From NCBI RefSeq assembly GCF_031987975.1, contig NZ_DALZYX010000009.1:139517-203516 (forward strand): DNA of 64,000 nucleotides, read 5' to 3'. The DNA is from Pseudescherichia sp031987975 (GTDB lineage Bacteria; Pseudomonadota; Gammaproteobacteria; Enterobacterales; Enterobacteriaceae). The notes under the pieces were generated by a model that ran no database searches, was not told where the DNA came from, and saw nothing but the letters and a program-made list of their open reading frames with translations. The translations under genes were made by a program, and so were the position numbers. This document shows, piece by piece, positions 1 through 8,279 of the stretch; within the stretch, counting starts at the first letter, position 1; every line of letters starts with the position of its first letter.

Positions 1-496
1 TCCCTTCTTCAACACGCCCAACAATATCAACTATATTTTTTGCAACCTGTGTACCGTATGTCAATGCGCCTTTTGTTGTTCTTACAATAATATTAGCCAT
101 TGCTTCTGACGTTTCTTCCGAAAATAAATATTTGAAAAGAGACTTTAAGCCAATAGTCAACATATCAACTATTAGTCCATGCCCACTTGGATCGGTATGG
201 TTTACAGGATCGTTTTCACAGTAGGCATAGGGATTGATGCCACCAATGCCAAAAGGGCTTTCGCTATCGGGGCAGGTAAAACGCATCAAAATCGGATTAT
301 AGCCGCGATAACCATTTCCAAGATGTGAAACTCCAGTGAAAGGATCGGGACGCTCACCGTTAAAGCCTGGAAGCAGACCATTCTGTGAGTTATTAACAGA
401 TCCAAAAGCAGAATAAAGGGAAACATACTGATTATTGCCTTCGTAAGCCATCAGCGTGCTGTTAGTTTGATTAGTGCCAATAAGTTGTAAAGACAT
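1..496 (-). CDS. RHS core plus C-terminal toxin-type domain protein (partial, 3' end outside window)
   Basis: The ATG at 494-496 opens a frame of at least 165 residues with no stop before the window edge. Residues about 25-106 are a typical RHS-associated core: GFNGERPDP at 44-52, GNGYRGYNP at 60-68, LMRF at 70-73, NPYAYC at 88-93 and DPSGH at 102-106, the motif that in RHS proteins marks the boundary to a variable C-terminal domain. The visible start of that domain (from about 107) is helical and matches no toxin family I know. A GGAG Shine-Dalgarno lies about 10 bases before the ATG. The gene is 40 bp downstream of the RHS shell gene, same strand, so the two are probably co-transcribed. Core and shell are normally one polypeptide in classical enterobacterial Rhs proteins; the split format is common in Pseudomonas. 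The toxin activity and any immunity gene lie beyond position 1. Confidence 0.85.
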   Translation of the reverse strand, partial: MSLQLIGTNQTNSTLMAYEGNNQYVSLYSAFGSVNNSQNGLLPGFNGERPDPFTGVSHLGNGYRGYNPILMRFTCPDSESPFGIGGINPYAYCENDPVNHTDPSGHGLIVDMLTIGLKSLFKYLFSEETSEAMANIIVRTTKGALTYGTQVAKNIVDIVGRVEEG

Positions 497-536
497 AATT
501 ATGCTCCAGTGATTGAGTATATCGCTGACGATATTT

Positions 537-3500
537 TTACAGTTTTTCATGGCTTACAGCAGCATTACCCGCCAACCCAGAAATAATTCGATCCTGCTGC
601 TGCTCGCTTTGGCGGATCTGATTAACTAGCTGAGATCCACGGTAGTAAAGATATTGCTCTTCACTGCTTACTGATTGGTAGATAAGATTATTCAGCCCAT
701 CATAACCATAGCGTGCTTGCGTACCGTCAGAAGCCTCTACGCTAATCAAACGCCCCGATGCATCATAAGTTAAAGTACGGCCAGCCTCGTCACACTTTAG
801 TCGTCCATCACTATAGTAGGCCAAATTAATAACTGTCGGATACGCAGGATTTCCACTGTGCTTAATTGATGTAAGCTGAGTAGGATCGTCGCTATTTATA
901 TACGAATTAGTGGTGTCAATGCTACTATTTATATATATAAATTCTGCTGTATCGGTTACACCGCTCTCATTAACTGTGGTGCAGGTCTTGATATTATTCA
1001 GACTATCATATTCAAATTCTTGTGAAGTAAATGCCTGCCCGTAACCATCTTTTGGCAGCACATTGCCGCTGCATTTATGGAGCTGAATCCTATTACGGGT
1101 ATCATAATAATATTCATTATAACTTAGCGTTTCCGAACCCTGTTCAATCTTAACGGTGAAAACCTGATTATTCTCATAATAGTGGGTAGTAATAGTAATT
1201 TTTTCGCCGCTATCAGGGGTAATGGTACGAACATATTCGCGGCCATAATCATCATAGGTGATTTTCGTTTCAAGATTAGCGCTACCGTCTGTCAACTCAG
1301 CATTCTGAGTATACAGTCGCCCAAACTCGTCATAATCGAATGAGAGCGTGACGACTGGATCTGTAATAGTCTCAGGCTTACCTACCCTCACTCCAGAAAC
1401 ATAGTAACTTGACCATTGTGCATTATCTGCGATATCGGTATAGCTTACTGGTTTATTCAATACGCTCCATGTGTAAACGGGTACTTTAGTGCCCAAATTA
1501 TTTAATACAGTTTCAGTATCCATTTGCCCAGATGTAAACCAAGTGTATGAATTGGCCTTCTTATCATCTTCCGTGGCAGTATCAAGTAGCCCTCTATCAT
1601 AAAAATAGGTATAGTTTTGATTTATTATTTGATCATCATAGCTTGCTTTAACATGGGTTATTGCATTATCTAATAATGGATCATATGTATAGGTAAAGAC
1701 CCTATTCAAACTATCGGTGAATGTATTAGGTTCCAGCGTGCTATCGATATAAGTATAAACCTCATGCCGTCCGCCAACCGTTACGTTTTTCACCCGCCCC
1801 AAGCCATCTATTTCACGGCTACCTACCTCATTAGATACGCCATATTTATCAATAACAGTAATCTTCTGCACAATGTCGAGGCTAAATTGCGGCGCATATT
1901 CATTAACAATAACTGTGCCGTCGGCAAAAGTACTTTTATAGGCTCGGTCAAAATCATCATATTCATAAACAGTTGTGTAACCCATTTCGTCTACGGATTG
2001 GCGCAGGCGCTTGAGTCCATCATAATAAGAATATGAACGGCTGTATTCATTACCCTCTACATCATAATGGATGACTGTTTCTGGCTTATACATGTTATTA
2101 AGAAAAACTTTGGTATTTGACGATACATTGCCGCTTTCAGCACGAATGTATCTATTAAAAATATTATCAATAGGCGTATATTGAAAACCTCGCCTTTGAT
2201 AAACACTGCCATCGGGGTTATCACTATCACTGAAGAAATTATATGCACATGGCTTGCCCCAATTGTCACATTCGTTTTTAACATTAATTTCAAAACTTTC
2301 TACAGAACCAGAACTATTGATATAACTATCGAAAACAGTTTCATACAAAAGTCTTCCAAGCGAATCATAATTACGTGTTAATACTGTTGCAAAATCTTTA
2401 TTAATCTGCTCTATTGCACTTTTTTCAATAGAGATAACTCGGCCTTGCGCATCATGACTTAAACGAGTGACACTGTTATTATAATCAGTAAAAGTGGTAC
2501 TGAGATTAGGTTTGTCGCTGTCAGTCGATATATTATACTCAGCAGTAGTCGTCATTTCATACTTATCATTACCCTCAAACTTAACTTTTCTTAAAAAACG
2601 CCCAGCCGTATCGTAATAAAAATTATATTGCGCACCTAAAAATTCAGTCAATGACACCAGCTTCCCTGAATAGCAGGAGCGTTTTATAGAGCTTTCCAAC
2701 TGATAACCATCATAACTGTTAATAGTCATGTCACACTGAATGGTGTTATCTTGAAATGTATAAACATGAACTTGTGAGCTTGAGAACTCTACAGGACTTT
2801 TTAAACCATTGTTCGTTGAGTCAGCATTATAAACATTTGTAGTTTTAATATAAATCAAGCCATAGTTGCTTTGAGAATTGATATCTGAATAGTATTGCGT
2901 ATCGCTCGTTATTAATGCCTGTTTATCAGGTGTGCCAGTACCGTTATCAATTACTTTCACCAGCGACTCTTTATCTTTTACAATCGCGGTCACCATAGGA
3001 CGATCGTTAAGCGCATCGAAGGAGCTATAGCGAGTATACGTTACCCGAACAGGTACATCGTCATAATCCGAGGGAGCAGGGGTTACTTTTTTGCTTTTTA
3101 CCAGGTTGCCAAAACCATTGACATCAGCAGGGCACCCGGTATAACCGTCGGCGCTATCCGCTTCGCCGTCTGCGCTATAAAATTCATAGTCGGTCTGGGT
3201 ACCGTCGGGATCGATCTGCTGCGTCAGATTGCCAAAATCATCGTATTGGTATTGGGTCAATTCACTACGCGTGCCACTGCTGTCCTTCCACGTTAATGTT
3301 TGGGTCTGCGGATACTGATACTGTGCCGGCAGATCGTCATAGCTTGTATCAGGATGATCGGCCTGCCAGGCGTCGGCATAGTACGAGGTATTTACAACGT
3401 AGGAAGTGTCACCCTGCAGCACCTCTAACTTGCTTAAAAGATGGTAGTTATTGTAGGTGTAGGTTGTCGTGATCTTCTGTCCATCGCTGTCGGTTTGCGT

Positions 3501-4523
3501 TAGCGTTGTGGAGTAGAAATAGTCCTGACCCGCCAGGCTATAGACGTAATCGGTTGTGGCATCCCACTGACCCCCCTCCGGCGAGTCAAAGCCCAGATAG
3601 TTAGGGAACCCTTGTGAGTCGTTTGGCCCATAGTCGGTCACCATGTCTGGTTGACCAAAGCCCGGAGAGACCGTTAATCGGGTAACGGCAGGTAACGGTT
3701 GTTGCCCCGACTGCGTAGGAAACAGCATAATACCTTTAGTTATATTATTATCATTATTGTAAACAACCTCTTTTATTAGCCCGGTGATAGACTGCGTTTT
3801 TACTAGCGTCTGCAGATCTCCCCCGATGCCAATATCTTGATAAAAATATTGCCAGCTTCCACCGTTTAATCCTGAATGAGAAATAGCGGATAAATAACTG
3901 TTCGTTTTGTGCAGGGTCAGGGAGTACTCTTCAGAAGAACCAGGATAAAAGGTCAGTATCGGTGATGAATCATAGTTACATTTCAATAGCGTTACTCCGC
4001 TATCGTCCGTAATATTATCTATTACATATGCTTTCGAGGTATTCTTCCATTTTATATTTATTGAATAGCCTAACGCCGTATACATTCTTGTTGGAATATA
4101 CTTTCCGTATTCATAGGTATTCAAGTCAGTCACGCTACCATCATGCTCGGTAAGACGGTAAAAGGTGGTGCCGTAATCGTTAACCATCTGTACCAGGGTA
4201 AAGGTTTGCATCTTATTTTGCTTAATGACAGGTGGATTCATAGTGAAATCCACCTTATAGCTTTCCCCCGAAGCCAATGAAAGCTGTTGATTAACGGTAT
4301 CGACTATTGTTAACGGAAGGGATATGCCAATACCTAAACCAAAATCGTCGGTTGACGAGGTTGGTGAGTAGCTTATAGCAAAGTTAAGCTCCGGCCCCAT
4401 GGCATTATTACCAATGAGCTGTCCCAGCGAGTGCTGAAAGCTAAACAAACGGGTACGTGGATCGACATCTTCAGAGGAGGCGCTAATAAAATTAGGCGTT
4501 TGTGAATAGTAATTTGCACTCAT
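537..4523 (-). CDS. RHS/YD-repeat shell protein (insecticidal TcC-like/Pseudomonas-type)
   Basis: A 1328-residue protein made largely of YD/RHS repeats, which in this superfamily fold into a hollow beta-shell that encloses a toxin. Repeat units visible include YDDFGNLTQQIDPDG, YDSLGRLLYE, YDGLKRLRQS, YDEFGRLYTQ, YDDYGREYVR and YDASGRLISV. The N-terminus (VDPRT, GPELNFAISYSP, LASGESYKV) resembles the secreted RHS proteins of Pseudomonas rather than enterobacterial RhsA-D. No PAAR motif or obvious signal peptide is seen. The protein stops just after an LYYRGSQLVNQ segment, exactly where single-chain relatives continue into the RHS core, which here is the next gene. A GAGG site precedes the ATG. 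The coding sequence is clearly richer in A+T than the following housekeeping genes, which suggests horizontal acquisition. How it is exported is not shown by the window. Confidence 0.88.
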   Translation of the reverse strand: MSANYYSQTPNFISASSEDVDPRTRLFSFQHSLGQLIGNNAMGPELNFAISYSPTSSTDDFGLGIGISLPLTIVDTVNQQLSLASGESYKVDFTMNPPVIKQNKMQTFTLVQMVNDYGTTFYRLTEHDGSVTDLNTYEYGKYIPTRMYTALGYSINIKWKNTSKAYVIDNITDDSGVTLLKCNYDSSPILTFYPGSSEEYSLTLHKTNSYLSAISHSGLNGGSWQYFYQDIGIGGDLQTLVKTQSITGLIKEVVYNNDNNITKGIMLFPTQSGQQPLPAVTRLTVSPGFGQPDMVTDYGPNDSQGFPNYLGFDSPEGGQWDATTDYVYSLAGQDYFYSTTLTQTDSDGQKITTTYTYNNYHLLSKLEVLQGDTSYVVNTSYYADAWQADHPDTSYDDLPAQYQYPQTQTLTWKDSSGTRSELTQYQYDDFGNLTQQIDPDGTQTDYEFYSADGEADSADGYTGCPADVNGFGNLVKSKKVTPAPSDYDDVPVRVTYTRYSSFDALNDRPMVTAIVKDKESLVKVIDNGTGTPDKQALITSDTQYYSDINSQSNYGLIYIKTTNVYNADSTNNGLKSPVEFSSSQVHVYTFQDNTIQCDMTINSYDGYQLESSIKRSCYSGKLVSLTEFLGAQYNFYYDTAGRFLRKVKFEGNDKYEMTTTAEYNISTDSDKPNLSTTFTDYNNSVTRLSHDAQGRVISIEKSAIEQINKDFATVLTRNYDSLGRLLYETVFDSYINSSGSVESFEINVKNECDNWGKPCAYNFFSDSDNPDGSVYQRRGFQYTPIDNIFNRYIRAESGNVSSNTKVFLNNMYKPETVIHYDVEGNEYSRSYSYYDGLKRLRQSVDEMGYTTVYEYDDFDRAYKSTFADGTVIVNEYAPQFSLDIVQKITVIDKYGVSNEVGSREIDGLGRVKNVTVGGRHEVYTYIDSTLEPNTFTDSLNRVFTYTYDPLLDNAITHVKASYDDQIINQNYTYFYDRGLLDTATEDDKKANSYTWFTSGQMDTETVLNNLGTKVPVYTWSVLNKPVSYTDIADNAQWSSYYVSGVRVGKPETITDPVVTLSFDYDEFGRLYTQNAELTDGSANLETKITYDDYGREYVRTITPDSGEKITITTHYYENNQVFTVKIEQGSETLSYNEYYYDTRNRIQLHKCSGNVLPKDGYGQAFTSQEFEYDSLNNIKTCTTVNESGVTDTAEFIYINSSIDTTNSYINSDDPTQLTSIKHSGNPAYPTVINLAYYSDGRLKCDEAGRTLTYDASGRLISVEASDGTQARYGYDGLNNLIYQSVSSEEQYLYYRGSQLVNQIRQSEQQQDRIISGLAGNAAVSHEKL

Positions 4524-4837
4524 GATGATACCTCAACAATAATATTGATTATTAATAAGGAGAGCCAGCCTGACTTTTATAAATCTAGTAGTTTCTTTTT
4601 TTTAATAAAGCCCCTTTTTTAGCGGGCTATGTCTGATATTTGGGCTAATTAAATCAATAATTGCCACGCCCCCTCTGTTTAAACATTGTACTCCCGATGC
4701 TGGCAGGCCTCCCCCGGCTTACGCTATACTAGGCCCTGGATCGCCGGTCCACTCGCTATGGATCGGCGTTTACCTGATGTATTACATGGATTTTCAACCT
4801 TCCCTTCTTGAGGATCTGGCCGATGGCTGGATAAGAT
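4524..4837. other. Intergenic region between the RHS island and ytfL
   Basis: No gene is seen in these 314 bases. The left part is A+T-rich like the RHS genes and carries the leader of the RHS shell gene. A short inverted repeat, AGCCC at 4609-4613 and GGGCT at 4624-4628, could form a weak hairpin. Around 4690 composition returns to that of the core genome. A -10-like TATACT at 4725-4730 could serve ytfL, but I see no convincing -35 partner. In E. coli the gene on this side of ytfL is msrA; here it is replaced by the RHS unit. Confidence 0.4.
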
Positions 4838-6175
4838 ATGTTAAACAGTATTCTACTGATACTTTGTCTGATTGCCGTAAGTGCGTTCTTCTCGCTGTCG
4901 GAGATTTCGCTTGCGGCCTCCCGTAAAATCAAACTTAAGCTGCTTGCCGACGACGGCAATATCAACGCCCAGCGCATCCTGAAAATGCAGGAAAACCCCG
5001 GCACCTTCTTTACCGTTGTGCAGATCGGCCTTAACGCCGTCGCCATTCTCGGCGGTATCGTGGGCGACGCGGCGTTCTCACCGGCCTTTTACAGCGTGCT
5101 GCTCAACGTGGTGTCGCCGGAGCTGGCGGATCGGCTGAGCTTTATTCTCTCCTTTACCCTCGTGACCGGGCTGTTCATTCTCTTTGCTGACCTGACCCCG
5201 AAACGCATCGGTATGATTGCGCCCGAAGCCGTGGCTTTGCGTATCATCAACCCGATGCGCTTCTGCCTGTTTATCTTCCGCCCGCTGGTGTGGTTCTTTA
5301 ACGGGCTGGCCAACGTCATCTTCCGCATCTTCAAGCTGCCGATGGAGCGTAAGGACGACCTTACCTCCGATGATATCTACGCGGTATTTGAGGCCGGGGC
5401 GCTGGCAGGCGTGCTGCGTAAGCAGGAGCACGAGCTGATTGAGAACGTGTTTGAGCTGGAGTCGCGCACCGTGCCGTCATCCATGACCTCGCGCGAAAAC
5501 GTCATCTGGTTCGATCTGCATGAAGATGAGCAGAGCCTGAAGAGCAAGGTGGCGGAGCATCCGCACTCCAAGTTTCTGGTCTGTAATCAGGATATCGATC
5601 ACATCGTGGGCTACGTCGATTCCAAAGATCTGCTTAACCGCGTGCTGGCCAACCAGAGCCTGGCCCTGAACAGCGGCGTGCAGATCCGCAATACGCTGAT
5701 TGTGCCAGACACCCTGACCCTCTCCGAAGCGCTGGAGAGCTTTAAGGCGGCGGGGGAAGACTTCGCGGTGATCATGAACGAGTATGCGCTGGTGGTGGGG
5801 ATCATTACCCTCAACGACGTCATGACCACCCTGATGGGTGATTTGGTCGGTCAGGGACAGGAGGATCAGATCGTAGCCCGTGACGAGAACTCCTGGCTCA
5901 TCGACGGCGGGACGCCAATCGACGATGTCATGCGCGTGTTGGATATCGACGAGTTCCCGCAGTCCGGCAACTACGAAACCATCGGCGGCTTTATGATGTT
6001 TATGCTGCGTAAAATCCCGAAACGCACCGACTCGGTGAAGTACTCCGGCTACAAGTTTGAGGTGGTGGATATCGATAACTACCGCATCGATCAGCTGCTG
6101 GTTACCCGCCTCGACAGCAAGCCTACTCCGCTGACGCCGAAGCTGCCAGACGCCGAGAACAAAGGCGCGGCGTAA
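4838..6175 (+). CDS. ytfL: CNNM/CBS-domain inner-membrane protein YtfL (PaeA), polyamine efflux
   Basis: A 445-residue protein nearly identical in layout to E. coli YtfL (447 aa). Residues about 1-190 form a DUF21/CNNM membrane domain with several hydrophobic helices and the ADLTPKRIG segment. A CBS pair follows (about 205-330) and then a CorC/HlyC-type C-terminal domain containing IDEFPQSGNYETIGGF. In Salmonella this protein, renamed PaeA, is reported to reduce cytoplasmic cadaverine/putrescine by export; older annotation calls it a UPF0053 hemolysin-like protein. It is transcribed alone, away from the RHS island, and ends in a strong terminator. The start is placed at the ATG that gives the MLNSILL N-terminus shared with E. 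coli. Confidence 0.95.
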   Translation: MLNSILLILCLIAVSAFFSLSEISLAASRKIKLKLLADDGNINAQRILKMQENPGTFFTVVQIGLNAVAILGGIVGDAAFSPAFYSVLLNVVSPELADRLSFILSFTLVTGLFILFADLTPKRIGMIAPEAVALRIINPMRFCLFIFRPLVWFFNGLANVIFRIFKLPMERKDDLTSDDIYAVFEAGALAGVLRKQEHELIENVFELESRTVPSSMTSRENVIWFDLHEDEQSLKSKVAEHPHSKFLVCNQDIDHIVGYVDSKDLLNRVLANQSLALNSGVQIRNTLIVPDTLTLSEALESFKAAGEDFAVIMNEYALVVGIITLNDVMTTLMGDLVGQGQEDQIVARDENSWLIDGGTPIDDVMRVLDIDEFPQSGNYETIGGFMMFMLRKIPKRTDSVKYSGYKFEVVDIDNYRIDQLLVTRLDSKPTPLTPKLPDAENKGAA

Positions 6176-6197
6176 AGCCCCTTCCCTGGAAACATCA

Positions 6198-6224
6198 ACG
6201 GCCCCATTTGGGGCCGTCTTATTA
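6198..6224 (+). terminator. Rho-independent terminator after ytfL
   Basis: A perfect 8-bp stem, ACGGCCCC (6198-6205) with GGGGCCGT (6210-6217), with a four-base loop, followed by CTTATTAT. It lies 22 bp beyond the ytfL stop and before the convergent end of ytfK. Confidence 0.85.
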
Positions 6225-6252
6225 TATTACTCAACTACTGCATAGCACGTGC

Positions 6253-6459
6253 TTACGCCATATCGGTTTGCAGTCGCATAACATGGCGATTGACTTCAGA
6301 CATCACAGAATAGTGCTGCTTATCTTTTACTTTCGGGACCAGGATTTTACCCTTGTCGAACTCAAAAGCGCCTACGTCCTTGATATACAACCGTCCACGA
6401 AACAGGATCTTCACGTACTTCGCTACCTGGAGCGGATTGTAACGTTGGAAAATTTTCAT
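6253..6459 (-). CDS. ytfK: YtfK, DUF1107 stringent-response modulator
   Basis: A 68-residue protein matching E. coli YtfK almost residue for residue (MKIFQRYNPLQ start, FRGRLYIKDVGAFEF centre, MRLQTDMA end). In E. coli YtfK binds SpoT and shifts it toward (p)ppGpp synthesis during phosphate and fatty-acid starvation. The open frame runs 35 codons further upstream, but the ATG at 6457-6459 is chosen because AGGAGA sits about 8 bases before it and because it gives the family length. The gene is single, convergent with ytfL and divergent from ytfJ. A -10-like TATAGT is visible upstream (revcomp near 6550) with a poor -35, which would fit activator-dependent expression. Confidence 0.93.
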   Translation of the reverse strand: MKIFQRYNPLQVAKYVKILFRGRLYIKDVGAFEFDKGKILVPKVKDKQHYSVMSEVNRHVMRLQTDMA

Positions 6460-6786
6460 TCTTCTATCTCTCCTGCTAAATCTTACGCTCAAGCGACGCC
6501 ACAATTGGCTCGACTTTGATGAACGCAAATTTTGTTGCCTAGTGACTATAGACCACAAACTCATTGATACCCAGCATGCATAAGTTTATTTACCGTTTGA
6601 TGACAATTAATCAGAATTTTCTATTCCGAGTACTTATCAGGACAGTATAAGCCATGGTTTTTGCGCAAATGTGTGCGTTCACCCGCAAACTGGCACCCGG
6701 TTTGCGAGAAAAGAAGATTAATTGCATTTATCATTAAGGGCAGAGACCAAGTGGTCGGATCACCTGCACTGAATAAGGGGAACATG
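6460..6786. other. Divergent ytfK/ytfJ intergenic region
   Basis: These 327 bases carry the leaders of ytfK (left) and ytfJ (right). I see no gene. A -10-like TATAGT for ytfK lies at about 6546-6551 (minus strand). The stretch at 6590-6610 contains one good PhoB-box half (TTGTCAT on the minus strand) but its partner is degenerate, so PhoB control is not claimed. AAGGGG at 6776-6781 is the ytfJ ribosome-binding site. Confidence 0.4.
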
Positions 6787-7344
6787 ATGACGTTACGCAA
6801 GACTCTGGCTGTAACCTGCCTGCTGCTGCCGCTGGTGGCTTCGGCCCACCGCTTCGAAGAGAACCAGCGCGTTCCCCCCGTTGGCGTGGCCGATCGCGGC
6901 GAGCTGGTCCTCAACAATGATAAGTTTAGCTATAAAAACTGGAATAGCGCGCAGCTGACCGGAAAAGTGCGTGTGGTGATGCACATCGCTGGCCGCACCT
7001 CGGCGAAGGATAAAAATGCCGCGCTGATCGAGGCGATTAAAAACGCCAATTTACCGCACGACAGGTACCAGACCACCACAATCATCAATACCGATGATGC
7101 TATTCCCGGATCTGCGATGTTTGTGCGCAGCAGCATTGAGAGCAATAAGCAGCTCTACCCCTGGTCACAGTTTATTGTTGATAGCGAAGGGGTAACCCGT
7201 AAAGCCTGGCAGCTGCAGGAAGAAAGCTCCGCCGTCGCGGTGCTGGATAAAGAGGGACGGGTGCACTACGCCAAAGATGGTGCCCTCACCCAGCAGGAGT
7301 CGCAGCAGGTAGTTGCCCTGCTGCGTAAGCTGCTGGAGAGCTAA
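6787..7344 (+). CDS. ytfJ: YtfJ, periplasmic thioredoxin-fold protein
   Basis: A 185-residue protein close to E. coli YtfJ (184 aa). Residues 1-20 are a clear Sec signal peptide ending at ASA, and the mature part (HRFEENQRVPPVG..., GKVRVVMHIAGRTSAKDKN) belongs to the YtfJ/DUF2847-like thioredoxin-fold family, without a CxxC pair. Its biochemical role is not established. Of two adjacent ATGs (6784 and 6787), the second is chosen: AAGGGG is then about 6 bases upstream and the N-terminus begins MTLRK as in E. coli. The frame is open to 6661, but that extension has no ribosome-binding site and would bury the signal peptide. Confidence 0.92.
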   Translation: MTLRKTLAVTCLLLPLVASAHRFEENQRVPPVGVADRGELVLNNDKFSYKNWNSAQLTGKVRVVMHIAGRTSAKDKNAALIEAIKNANLPHDRYQTTTIINTDDAIPGSAMFVRSSIESNKQLYPWSQFIVDSEGVTRKAWQLQEESSAVAVLDKEGRVHYAKDGALTQQESQQVVALLRKLLES

Positions 7345-7347
7345 AGG

Positions 7348-8094
<747 letters not shown>

Positions 8095-8279
8095 TTTCCA
8101 CCTCTCTATGTCAGTGGTTTTAACTCGTTGTTTTACTTATACCCTATCACGACCAGAACTGCCATCTGTGACCACGTCTGCGGTTTTATCGCTCACTTTT
8201 ATGGCAAGATTCACAAATTTGTAAGCAACCAGATGTAAATACATTCTCTTTTGTGGATTAGATCTAAAAGGACTCTCTG

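Noticed and set aside
537..4523. RHS protein as a type VI secretion effector
   Set aside because: No PAAR, VgrG, Hcp or chaperone gene is visible and the N-terminus is unlike T6SS Rhs proteins; delivery is left open.
4607..4628. Intrinsic terminator between the RHS island and ytfL
   Set aside because: Only a 5-bp stem and no proper T-run on either strand; kept only as a note in the intergenic description.
6590..6607. PhoB box upstream of ytfK
   Set aside because: One half (TTGTCAT) is good but the second matches only 4 of 7 positions and the distance to the -10 candidate is wrong.
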